Shown here: positions 6,501 to 12,435 of the stretch, one piece after another
Layout: each line of letters begins with the position of its first letter
Numbering within the stretch: position 1 is the stretch's first letter
From: a virus
Direction: 5' to 3' (one strand)
DNA length: 27,669 nucleotides
IMG/VR virus record: IMGVR_UViG_3300020215_000124
Location: 1-27,669 of that record
Notes under the pieces: model-generated
The model's database searches: none
What the model was told of the DNA's origin: nothing
What the model saw: the letters and a program-made list of their open reading frames with translations, nothing else
Program-made: the position numbers and the translations under genes

Positions 6501-6941
6501 TTACCGCCGATGTTTTATTTTGCTCGCCATGTCCGCCATGGCAAGAATTCGAGCCTTTTCCTCTGGCGGGTAAGTATTCCACACCGCGTCCCATTCCTTG
6601 CTACGGGACTCGTCTAGGTTGGCCCCAGGCACGTGAAACACTAGTCCGAGTTGCTGCTCGGGGAGGTCGGTCCTGATCTGCTCTACCTGGATCTTCAACC
6701 CGCGAGCGAAGACGCAGCAGGCATAGAAGTTCAGCGGGATCGCCCCGGACAGGTACTGGCTGACGGTGCTCTGGCTCCATTCGTCATGAAGCCCCTCCTG
6801 CGTCGGTCGGTCCTTCGCATTGTCCCATAGCTCACGCAGCCGGGCGGCCGCCGCGAGGTCAGCCTCCGTCGGCTTGGCCTTCTTAGAGTCACCCGCAACA
6901 GGCTTCTGTGGCCTGGTTTTTTTGGCTGTTTTGGCGCCCAT
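6501..6941 (-). CDS. HTH repressor without peptidase domain
   Basis: A 146-residue protein. After a lysine-rich N-terminus (AKKTRPQKPVAGDSKKAK) comes a lambda-repressor-type helix-turn-helix: LRELWDNAKD, TQEGLHDEWSQSTVSQYLSG (recognition helix around QSTVSQYLSG), then PLNFYACCVFARGLKIQVEQI. The remaining 60 residues have none of the Ser/Lys features of the S24/LexA self-cleavage domain found in lambda CI. Divergent orientation from cro and the operators between them mark it as the likely prophage repressor. ATG at 6941 is used; open frame to 7508 exists but overlaps cro. Induction would need another mechanism, such as an antirepressor. Confidence 0.82.
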   Translation of the reverse strand: MGAKTAKKTRPQKPVAGDSKKAKPTEADLAAAARLRELWDNAKDRPTQEGLHDEWSQSTVSQYLSGAIPLNFYACCVFARGLKIQVEQIRTDLPEQQLGLVFHVPGANLDESRSKEWDAVWNTYPPEEKARILAMADMASKIKHRR

Positions 6942-6958
6942 ATAAGGGACGCTAATGG

Positions 6959-6964
6959 ATTCTA
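6959..6964 (-). promoter_or_regulatory. Possible repressor promoter -10 box
   Basis: TAGAAT on the minus strand lies about 18 bases before the repressor ATG. No good -35 is found at 17 bases (GCGGCG), which would fit a weak, activator-dependent PRM with the operator at 6978-6995 upstream. No Shine-Dalgarno is visible in the short leader. Confidence 0.4.
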
Positions 6965-6977
6965 CAGGCCTTTCCCA

Positions 6978-7019
6978 AAAGCGCCGCTGTTGACCTTTGT
7001 AATCAGCGCCGCTTATATT
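6978..7019. promoter_or_regulatory. Right operator pair
   Basis: Two sites: AAAGCGCCGCTGTTGACC at 6978-6995 and AGCGCCGCTTATATT at 7005-7019. They match the left operator in sequence and in place: one just upstream of and touching the -35, one between -35 and -10. The left promoter read on its own strand has AAGCGGCGCTGTTGAC at the same offset. The shared architecture makes a common regulator very likely. Confidence 0.78.
6990..7018 (+). promoter_or_regulatory. Right early promoter (PR-like) for cro
   Basis: TTGACC (6990-6995) and TTATAT (7013-7018) have a 17-base spacer. The predicted transcript start is near 7025, at or next to the cro ATG (7026), so the cro message would be leaderless. 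Confidence 0.8.
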
Positions 7020-7025
7020 CGCTCC

Positions 7026-7265
7026 ATGAGCGCTATTCAGAAGGCAGTGGATATCGCGGGGAGCCAAGGAAAGCTCGCCGCCGCAGTTGGTGTTAGTCAG
7101 GGACGGGTCTCCCAATGGCTGAAGGGAGAGCCCATTCCCACAAAGCACTTCCCAGTCATCTGCAGGGCCACAAACGGCGAGGTCACAGTCGAAGCCTTGC
7201 TTGCCGAGCAGCTCTCCAGGCTCCCGATGCCTGAAGTTGCGCGCGACGGCGAGTCGATGAACTGA
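7026..7265 (+). CDS. Cro-like (YdaS-type) HTH protein
   Basis: A 79-residue protein with a typical Cro/YdaS helix-turn-helix: IQKAVDIAGSQGKLAAAVGV, then SQGRVSQWLKGEPIPTKHF and VICRATNGEVTVEALL. The family controls the lytic side of the lysis/lysogeny switch by binding the same operators as the repressor. ATG at 7026 is the only plausible start. No Shine-Dalgarno precedes it, and the promoter's -10 box ends only 7 bases upstream, pointing to leaderless translation. It is divergent from the repressor gene, the standard immunity layout. Confidence 0.88.
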   Translation: MSAIQKAVDIAGSQGKLAAAVGVSQGRVSQWLKGEPIPTKHFPVICRATNGEVTVEALLAEQLSRLPMPEVARDGESMN

Positions 7266-8001
7266 AAGCTGTATGACATCGTCGGCAGTAGATTGCCCCG
7301 GTTTGACCCGCTTCGCCTTTGGCATTGCTGCCATCCCCTCCATCAAAAGCGCGTCCGAGCTGCGCGGTGGCATCCCAGCGCGGCAGGAGCAATTCATTCG
7401 TGGATGCGCAGCTCGGGGAGATAGCTGGCAGTCCGCTGATGGTCTTGTTCTGTCCGCGCCCCGAATGTGTGCGAGTCGTTTCCCTGCGACAAGAGCATTC
7501 TGTCGCATCGAATGTCAGCACTTTCCGAAGTGCACGGCGCGTTTTGTTGTGAGGGTCTCGGGCGATCATTGTCTTCTTGTTCGCCGCTCAGCTACTTGCT
7601 TGCGGCCATCTCGTACGTACTTGCCGCAGTGTGACGCCCGTCTCACCGCCAAGGTTGCACTGCGTCAACGCCGCGACAGCACTGGAAGTGTCTTCCGCCT
7701 GACACATCGATTCGGGCTATCCCTCATTTCCAGCGATTTCACGCGCCCACCAGCGGCGCTGATCTGCATCAAGCCCGGCTGCCGCTGGTGCGATCTCTAC
7801 TTCGCGCGCGGCGGCTGCGACGCGCATCGAGTCAAAGAATCCCGGAGCGGGGGCAACCCCGGCGAGAAGCAGGTGCGTGCAGTCGCCTGTGATCGCGGCA
7901 TTCACTGCACTAACAGCAGCGCAGCTCTCGGCGGCCTCGGCCGGCAAGGGCAAGGCGTTGGACTGACGGCGGTCCACGACATTGGATCTGGCAACGCGGG
8001 A
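7266..8001. other. Stretch without a convincing gene
   Basis: About 735 bases follow cro with no gene I can support. A plus-strand frame is open from 7273, but its translation is rich in Arg, Cys and Ser, shows no domain and has no ribosome binding site at its ATG. A minus-strand frame at 7717-7977 also lacks one. A perfect 6-bp hairpin GCACTT-TCCG-AAGTGC lies at 7518-7533, followed by a T-rich stretch (GTTTTGTTGTG), which could be a weak tR1-like terminator for the cro transcript. Confidence 0.5.
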
Positions 8002-8196
8002 ATGACGCGTGACAGTGAGGACAGGCTCTCACCTGCTGGCACACACCGACAACGGCCAGCCCCGTACGCGAGTAAGCGGGACTCATTGATTTGCGATCGG
8101 CATCGAGTGGAGGCGGGCGGCACGCCGTGTCGCTACTGCGGCGGGCAGATGTACTGCACGTGCGGCAGGTTTCGCGATGTTGGAGGTGCGGCGTGA
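8002..8196 (+). CDS. Small cysteine-rich protein, start uncertain
   Basis: A frame ending at 8196 overlaps the GTG of the next gene (GTGA). Its C-terminus, GGTPCRYCGGQMYCTCGRF, has a CxxC pair followed by CxC and looks like a small zinc-binding site. The ATG at 8002 gives 64 residues, but its upstream signal is weak (GCGGGA). The frame is open much further upstream, so the true start is unsure. It could instead be a chance frame whose end holds the next gene's ribosome binding site. Confidence 0.4.
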   Translation: MTRDSEDRLSPAGTHRQRPAPYASKRDSLICDRHRVEAGGTPCRYCGGQMYCTCGRFRDVGGAA

Positions 8197-8570
8197 GAGG
8201 CGTCCTCAACAAGATGCCGCGCGAGGACTGCTGGAACTGCGCCCGCCAGATCCATGGTGTTTCAACAACGTTCTGGCCGGCCAATGAGCGCTACCACCGC
8301 GGCGTGCTCACGATCAATGCGCCCGAGGTTTGCATTCCCTGCTTCCACCAGTTGGAGGCCTTCGAGGAAGCCGAGCGAGAGGGCTGGCGGTTCACCAGCA
8401 TCGACTTCGAGTCGCCGTGTGTGTGCGGTAAGCCCTCGGTGTGCGCGATCCGCGGAAATCATTGTGTGGAGTGCTGGCGGGCCGACCGGATGTTGTCGCG
8501 GCTGCAGTCCATGCATCGCCGTACAGCGAAAGTGCTCCGCCTCTTGAAGCAGGAGGTGGCCGGTGCCTGA
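8193..8570 (+). CDS. Cysteine-rich putative zinc-binding protein
   Basis: A 125-residue protein with three cysteine groups: CWNCARQ near residues 13-19, CIPCFHQ near 46-52 and the cluster CVCGKPSVCAIRGNHCVECW near 73-92. Together they suggest two or more structural zinc sites, followed by a basic helix (MLSRLQSMHRRTAKVLRLL). The start is GTG at 8193, preceded by GGAGGT at 8182-8187 with ideal spacing, and overlapping the upstream stop. No family is recognised. A DNA- or RNA-binding role would fit the arrangement, as inference only. Confidence 0.75.
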   Translation: MRGVLNKMPREDCWNCARQIHGVSTTFWPANERYHRGVLTINAPEVCIPCFHQLEAFEEAEREGWRFTSIDFESPCVCGKPSVCAIRGNHCVECWRADRMLSRLQSMHRRTAKVLRLLKQEVAGA

Positions 8571-8850
8571 CGCAAGAGCAGTCGAGCGCACGATGGCAGG
8601 TCTGCGGCAGGCGCTCTTTGAGACGCTCGAGGACCTGCGTGCTGGGAAGGTCAAGGCCCAAGACGCGACCGCGATCGTGGGCGTGGCCAATGCAGTGCTC
8701 AAGACAGTCAGCGTGCAGCTGCAGTTCGAGAAGCTGAAGAACGAGCAGAAGGCGCCGGTCAGATTGGCGGCAATGCCTTTGGTGCCGGATCAATCGATGC
8801 GTGCGCCGCAGCTTCGCGCGGTTGGCTCCAACGATGGCGATGCGCCATGA
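8563..8850 (+). CDS. Unknown helical phage protein
   Basis: A 95-residue helical protein with the repeated-heptad look of ALFETLEDLRAGKVKAQDAT and VANAVLKTVSVQLQFEKLKN. Proteins of this size and pattern are frequent in the early right operon of lambdoid phages but have no assigned role. The start is GTG at 8563 with AGGAGG about 8 bases upstream. It overlaps the previous gene by 8 bases and ends in an ATGA overlap with the next. Confidence 0.75.
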   Translation: MPDARAVERTMAGLRQALFETLEDLRAGKVKAQDATAIVGVANAVLKTVSVQLQFEKLKNEQKAPVRLAAMPLVPDQSMRAPQLRAVGSNDGDAP

Positions 8851-9086
8851 CCGTGCGCATCTACCTGCTGACGATCGCGTACTCTTGGGTGCTCGGCATG
8901 AGCTTCGAGTTCGCGCGCCTCAATCTTGTTGGAATGTTCTTCTGGGTGGCGGGCTTGAGCGTCTACCTGGTGTGCGTTCTGCACTGGCTGGTCCTGTTAG
9001 ATCGCCTTGACCACAGCCTGCTGCCGCGGAGCTTCGATGAGGTTCGGTTCCCATCGGTGCCGCCGCGCGAGGGTGAGCAGCCGTGA
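8847..9086 (+). CDS. Small membrane protein with two helices
   Basis: A 79-residue protein with two likely membrane helices (YLLTIAYSWVLGMSFEFA, about residues 6-23, and LVGMFFWVAGLSVYLVCVLH, about 27-46), followed by a polar C-terminal tail. The size and topology resemble small phage inner-membrane proteins, but it sits far from any lysis cassette. ATGA overlap with the preceding gene and GTGA overlap with the following one. Function unknown. Confidence 0.72.
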   Translation: MTVRIYLLTIAYSWVLGMSFEFARLNLVGMFFWVAGLSVYLVCVLHWLVLLDRLDHSLLPRSFDEVRFPSVPPREGEQP

Positions 9087-9202
9087 GCGCTTGGCTGATC
9101 CAACTCCTGCTCGTACTCGCTGCGCCGGCTATCACCGTGGCTGCGTACACGCTGCTCTCTACTGACCCGCCGCCTTCAGACAACCAGCCGGAGCAGCTGT
9201 GA
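9083..9202 (+). CDS. 39-residue single-helix membrane peptide
   Basis: A short gene easily missed because of its size. GTG at 9083 overlaps the preceding stop (GTGA) and its TGA (9200-9202) overlaps the GTG of the sigma-factor gene. The peptide starts SAWLIQLLLVLAAPAITVAA (one membrane helix) and ends in a proline-rich polar tail (STDPPPSDNQPEQL). GAGGG lies about 9 bases before the start. Translational coupling at both ends supports reality. Its position directly before the sigma gene would suit a membrane partner, but this is speculation. Confidence 0.6.
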   Translation: MSAWLIQLLLVLAAPAITVAAYTLLSTDPPPSDNQPEQL

Positions 9203-9975
9203 CCGGGCAACAGAAAAATCCGGCAGGGTCGACGCACGCCGCGTGGCGGCTGATGAACGAATCTGTATCCGTGCAGGTTTGCTCGCGTTGGCGGACAAGC
9301 TTCCGCGCATTCGTGGAGGACATGGGGCTCAAGCCACCGGGGCACGTGCTCAGCAAGATCAGTCGCTCAGGCGGATATGCGCCAGGAAACTGCATCTGGG
9401 TACGTCCTGAAAAGCCTGCACGGGGCGCTCCTCGTCGGCGAATTGAAAAAAATGCTGGCCTACTTTCGCCAGGCCACACTAACCCAGTTCGACAACTCCG
9501 AAGTTCCCCGGCAGTTCCGCGGTTTCTGCAGATCCTATTGGCTGAGCGAGATCGCCTGAAAGCGCTCGCCTACCGTTTCATCAAAGACCCCGACGCAGCG
9601 GAAGACCTTGTACAGGAAACCATCATCCGGGCATGGCACGCTCGTGAGCAGTTCGCCTCCGGGACCGGTTTGCGGGCATGGCTGAACACCATCCTGCGAA
9701 ACAAGTACTTCAGCGATCTGCGTCGCGCCAAGTTGGGCGACAAGATCTCATCTGTATTGGCCGCCGATATCGACTACGTGGAGTGCCACGGCGCCAGCGC
9801 GGTGGATGCCGAGGTACTGGCCAAGCTCTTTAGAGATCTACCCGAAGGCCAGCGCGAGGTTATCCAGGGCCTGTCCAGCGGGGAATCATACGAAGCCTGC
9901 GCCGAGCGTCTGCAGATTGCTGTCGGTACCGTGAAGTCCCGGGCTTGGCGAGCACGAGAGGCGCTGAGCAAATGA
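9199..9975 (+). CDS. ECF sigma factor fused to AP2/HNH-like module
   Basis: A 258-residue protein with two parts. Residues 12-68 match the compact AP2/HNH module of phage homing-type endonucleases: VCSRWRTSFRAFVEDMGLKP, then SGGYAPGNCIW in place of the usual DN-GNY-PENCRW. The catalytic LDRID stretch has become LSKIS, suggesting DNA binding without cutting. Residues 118-177 are sigma region 2 (AEDLVQETIIRAW, GLRAWLNTILRN) and 209-257 are region 4 (LPEGQREVIQGLSSGESYEA, VGTVKSRAWRAREAL). ECF sigma factors redirect RNA polymerase to specific promoters. The frame is continuous, with no internal ATG before region 2. GTG start overlaps the preceding stop. The EcfG-like wording of region 4 hints at an alphaproteobacterial link. 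Confidence 0.85.
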   Translation: MTGQQKNPAGSTHAAWRLMNESVSVQVCSRWRTSFRAFVEDMGLKPPGHVLSKISRSGGYAPGNCIWVRPEKPARGAPRRRIEKNAGLLSPGHTNPVRQLRSSPAVPRFLQILLAERDRLKALAYRFIKDPDAAEDLVQETIIRAWHAREQFASGTGLRAWLNTILRNKYFSDLRRAKLGDKISSVLAADIDYVECHGASAVDAEVLAKLFRDLPEGQREVIQGLSSGESYEACAERLQIAVGTVKSRAWRAREALSK

Positions 9976-10098
9976 GCGCCGACCATCAGAATCATCAGGG
10001 GCTGACGCCGGGGCGTGGATCCCGAGCTATATGCCCCGCCCACGAGCGAACCCCCGGCGGCCGGCGCTCCGGCCCCGGGTGCGGCTCGGTCCAACAAT

Positions 10099-10184
10099 CG
10101 CAGGGTGGAGGAGCGGTCAATCTCACCGGGCTCATAACCCGGAGCCGAAAGGCAACGTGGGTTCGAATCCCACCCCTGCTACCA
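10099..10184 (+). tRNA. tRNA with CAT anticodon, initiator-like, long variable arm
   Basis: A complete 86-base cloverleaf with encoded CCA. Acceptor CGCAGGG (10099-10105) pairs with CCCTGCT (10174-10180) except for a C1-U72 mismatch. D-stem GAGG/TCTC has A11-U24. Anticodon stem CCGGG/CCCGG (10126-10130, 10138-10142) encloses CTCATAA with anticodon CAT at 10133-10135. The variable region (10143-10156) is 14 bases and forms GCC-GAAA-GGC. T-arm GTGGG-TTCGAAT-CCCAC. The 1-72 mismatch, A11-U24 and three stacked G-C pairs are hallmarks of initiator tRNA, but initiators have short variable loops. An elongator Met or lysidine-type Ile tRNA is the alternative. Confidence 0.9.
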
Positions 10185-10187
10185 CTT

Positions 10188-10291
10188 TCGAGAGCCGTCG
10201 GCGTACCAAGCGGGACGGTGCCCCTCATTACACATAGGGGGGCGGCCGTTGTGTCGATCAGCTCGCGGACATTGCGCGCGCCGGCTCTCGA
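10188..10291 (+). ncRNA. Structured RNA-like element after the tRNA
   Basis: A perfect 10-bp inverted repeat, TCGAGAGCCG (10188-10197) and CGGCTCTCGA (10282-10291), encloses a strong hairpin at 10215-10249 (ACGG/CCGT plus GCCCC/GGGGC, loop around CATTACACAT) and a weaker one at 10252-10271 (TGTC/GACA). This would fold as a three-way junction. No credible reading frame runs through 9976-10414 besides the tRNA. No known RNA family is recognised; it could be a leader, small RNA or processing element. Confidence 0.45.
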
Positions 10292-10414
10292 TCCTCTTTC
10301 ACCCCGTTCCGCACGAACAGTCACCGCGCGCAGTAAGCAACGACCCTGCGCTTTCGACCCCAGCGGTGCCGGTTCGCGTGCTTGGCGCTGTCCATTGCGC
10401 CCGGGGTTTTTCTC

Positions 10415-10915
10415 GTGAGTTCGTGGCTGCACTCGCATCGAGGCGACCGCTCGGTGCTGCCGCTGGCGGACCGGCACTACAACCGACAGAAGGTTGGCTC
10501 GCCTCAGTTCGTGCCCCCGGGCCGCTGCCTTGTTCTCAAGACTCCATGCCTACGTGCCTGCTGGGTTACCTCGTGGCCATACGCTGAGTACGTGCTGCAC
10601 CAGTGGCGCGGCGCATGGGTCAACAGCTTCTTTCGAAACGAAGGCGCTGGCTTGTCCTCGGAACTGATCCGTGCAGCTGTGGCCGAGACGGTTGCACATT
10701 GGCCACGGCCTCCAGAGCTCGGCATGGTCACCTTCGTGGACGCCTCCAAAGTGCGGCGCAAGCGTGATCCCGGTAGGTGCTATCTGCGGGCTGGTTTCAA
10801 GCACGTTGGGTTCACAAAAGCGGGGCTGCACGTGCTGCAGATGCTGCCCGATCAGATGCCCACCGCTGAGATCTATGTGACACCGCTGCAGCATCAACGG
10901 GCGCTGTTCGCATGA
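10415..10915 (+). CDS. Conserved phage protein of unknown function
   Basis: A 166-residue protein with strongly constrained-looking motifs: SVLPLADRHYNRQKVGSPQF, WVNSFFRNEGAGLSSELIR, LGMVTFVDASKVRRKRDPG and CYLRAGFKHVGFTK. I recall similar proteins in phages and actinobacteria, usually listed as hypothetical. The pattern (strand, RNEGxGLSSELI helix, GMVTFVD strand, GRCYLRAGF) resembles the core of a GNAT-type acyltransferase, which would fit a modifying enzyme. That assignment is tentative. GTG at 10415 is preferred because the motif-rich part begins right after it. It ends in an ATGA overlap with the DNA methylase. Confidence 0.75.
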   Translation: MSSWLHSHRGDRSVLPLADRHYNRQKVGSPQFVPPGRCLVLKTPCLRACWVTSWPYAEYVLHQWRGAWVNSFFRNEGAGLSSELIRAAVAETVAHWPRPPELGMVTFVDASKVRRKRDPGRCYLRAGFKHVGFTKAGLHVLQMLPDQMPTAEIYVTPLQHQRALFA

Positions 10916-11799
10916 GTGCCGCTGCCGAGATCCGCAGGCCTGCGCTTCGCTACCACGGTGGCAAGTGGCGACTCGCGCCATGGATCATCTCTCACTTCCC
11001 GTCACACCGCGTATACGTCGAGCCATACGGCGGGGCCGCGTCCGTGCTCTTGCGCAAGCCTCGAGGTAAGGCCGAGATCTACAACGATCTCGACGGCGAG
11101 GTGGTGAACCTATTCCAGGTGGTGCGCGACCGTGGCGCCGAGCTCGTCGCAGCAATCGAGCTCACGCCGTACGCTCGCGATGAGTTCTATCTGTCGTTCA
11201 TCCACAGCGACGATCCGCTCGAGCGCGCCCGGCGCCTGGTGCTTCGTTCATTTGCGGGCTATGGCGGGAACCTCACCAAGCCGAACCGCGACGGCACGCC
11301 GCAGCGAACGGGCTTCCGCACGTACTGCGGCACAGGTCGCGGCCGGAGCACCTGCGGCGACTGGCGAGCACTGCCTGCGGAGGTGCGGAAGATCATCGAG
11401 CGCATGCAGGGCGTTTGCATCGAGCACCGCGACGCGCTCCGTGTGATGCACGACCACGACTCGCCCAGCACGCTGCACTACGTGGATCCACCGTATGTGC
11501 ACGCCACGCGCGGCATGGATTCCGGCGGGTCGCACCGCGGGTATCGCTTCGAGATGACGGACGATCAGCACCGCGAGCTCGCGCACGTGCTGAGATCGCT
11601 GAAGGGCATGGTAGTACTGTCCGGCTATCAGTCCGATCTCTATACGCAGTTGTATTCAGGCTGGGTGCGGCTGGACCACCGTTCACACGCTGACGGCGCG
11701 CGGCCGCGGATCGAGTCGATTTGGCTGAATCCGGCCAGTGCTGAAGCTCGTCCGCAGCAATCGTTGTTGGATTCCATAGAGCGAGGGCAGGGCACGTGA
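10912..11799 (+). CDS. dam: DNA adenine methylase (D12 class)
   Basis: A 295-residue N6-adenine methyltransferase of the Dam/D12 class. The S-adenosylmethionine site is RYHGGKWRLAPWI (residues 13-25) with VYVEPYGGAASVL (34-46). The catalytic DPPY is at 192-195 (HYVDPPYVHATRG), and a VVLSGY strand comes later. Members transfer a methyl group to adenine in double-stranded DNA, GATC for Dam itself. In phages this protects DNA from host restriction or alters expression. No restriction partner is present, so it is an orphan enzyme. ATGA overlap joins it to the preceding gene and GTGA to the next. Confidence 0.93.
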   Translation: MSAAAEIRRPALRYHGGKWRLAPWIISHFPSHRVYVEPYGGAASVLLRKPRGKAEIYNDLDGEVVNLFQVVRDRGAELVAAIELTPYARDEFYLSFIHSDDPLERARRLVLRSFAGYGGNLTKPNRDGTPQRTGFRTYCGTGRGRSTCGDWRALPAEVRKIIERMQGVCIEHRDALRVMHDHDSPSTLHYVDPPYVHATRGMDSGGSHRGYRFEMTDDQHRELAHVLRSLKGMVVLSGYQSDLYTQLYSGWVRLDHRSHADGARPRIESIWLNPASAEARPQQSLLDSIERGQGT

Positions 11800-12035
11800 G
11801 CATCACCATGGAAGCGATCGCCACGAAAGTGCGCCGCCGCAGGCTCGGGCTGAGCGACACACAAGGCCAGCTGCTCGATCTGCTCTCACGGGGCACGCAG
11901 AACAAGCAACTCGTGCGCGAGCTCGGCGTCACGCCAGCAGCAGTGAAAGCTCGCAAGCGTGACCTGCGGCTGAAGCTAGGTGCAAAGAACGCTTTCCAGA
12001 CCGCAGTCATCGCGGCCAAGCAAGGGCTGGTATGA
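11796..12035 (+). CDS. LuxR/GerE-type HTH regulator
   Basis: A 79-residue protein made almost entirely of a LuxR/GerE-like helix-turn-helix: LSDTQGQLLDLLSRGTQNKQ, LVRELGVTPAAVKARKRDLR, then LKLGAKNAFQTAVIAAKQG. The TxxAVKxRxxxLRxKLGxxNxxxAV wording is standard for this domain. No receiver or sensor domain is attached, so it is probably a constitutive DNA-binding regulator of phage or host promoters. The GTG start overlaps the methylase stop. In this position it could time middle or late expression; the target is unknown. Confidence 0.85.
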   Translation: MSITMEAIATKVRRRRLGLSDTQGQLLDLLSRGTQNKQLVRELGVTPAAVKARKRDLRLKLGAKNAFQTAVIAAKQGLV

Positions 12036-12112
12036 GGCGGCTGCCTGTTGAGAACCCTGGTCTCCCCTACTGCCCGAGCATATGGAGCCACTTTCACGAG
12101 GTGTCAGCATGA
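12032..12112 (+). CDS. Candidate 26-residue coupling peptide
   Basis: ATG at 12032 overlaps the stop of the HTH gene (ATGA), and its TGA at 12110-12112 overlaps the ATG of the next gene (ATGA). The peptide is RRLPVENPGLPYCPSIWSHF plus a short tail. Overlaps at both ends would make an unbroken chain of re-initiation. It may be a real micro-protein or just a translational bridge. Confidence 0.4.
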   Translation: MRRLPVENPGLPYCPSIWSHFHEVSA

Positions 12113-12435
12113 GCACTACCCCCTCAACTGCGCCGGCGCTGCTCGACGCGGCACTCCAGACCCTCGCCAAACGCGGCACGGACTACGACCAGCCCCATGG
12201 CGAGCGCTCGATGGCCCACTGCGTGCGGATCTTCAATGCCATCACTGGGCAGCAGATGAGCGAGCGCGATGGCTGGCTGTTCATGGTGGCGCTGAAGCTC
12301 GCGCGCTCGCAGAAGGGCGCACCCAAGGCTGACACCTACCTCGACGGGGCCGCGTACTTCGCGCTGTTCGGCGAGTGCGAGATCCAGTCAGCCGATCTGG
12401 CGGAACTCAACCAGTCATTGGGACTCGCGCCATGA
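12109..12435 (+). CDS. DUF6378-family phage protein
   Basis: A 108-residue protein of the DUF6378 type, recognised by LAKRGTDYDQPHGERSMAHC, then FNAITGQQMSERDGWLFMVA, LKLARSQKG and YLDGAAYFALFGE. These proteins are widespread in phage early regions near nucleotide-metabolism genes; no activity is established that I know of. I chose ATG at 12109 with GAGGTG about 5 bases upstream rather than the ATG at 12082. Its stop overlaps the thyX start (ATGA), and this tight pairing hints at a shared role in nucleotide supply. Confidence 0.85.
   Translation: MSTTPSTAPALLDAALQTLAKRGTDYDQPHGERSMAHCVRIFNAITGQQMSERDGWLFMVALKLARSQKGAPKADTYLDGAAYFALFGECEIQSADLAELNQSLGLAP

Noticed and set aside
7717-7977. Minus-strand frame of 86 codons with alanine-rich product
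   Set aside because: GTG start without a ribosome binding site, opposite to the operon direction, and a composition typical of antisense frames in GC-rich DNA.
7273-8001. Upstream part of the 307-codon plus-strand frame
   Set aside because: No ribosome site at its ATG, unusual Arg/Cys/Ser composition and no domain. Only the end near 8196 is kept, as a low-confidence gene.
9976-10098. Second tRNA or hairpin-rich RNA before the tRNA
   Set aside because: GC-rich short stems are present (GAGCG/CGCTC) but no cloverleaf, anticodon arm or T-arm could be assembled.
10099-10184. tRNA as a phage attachment site
   Set aside because: No integrase gene and no repeated tRNA end are visible in the window, and it lies inside an early operon.
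9945-10418. Long frames crossing the tRNA region
   Set aside because: They read through a complete tRNA with CCA and give Arg/Pro/Gly-rich products without motifs.
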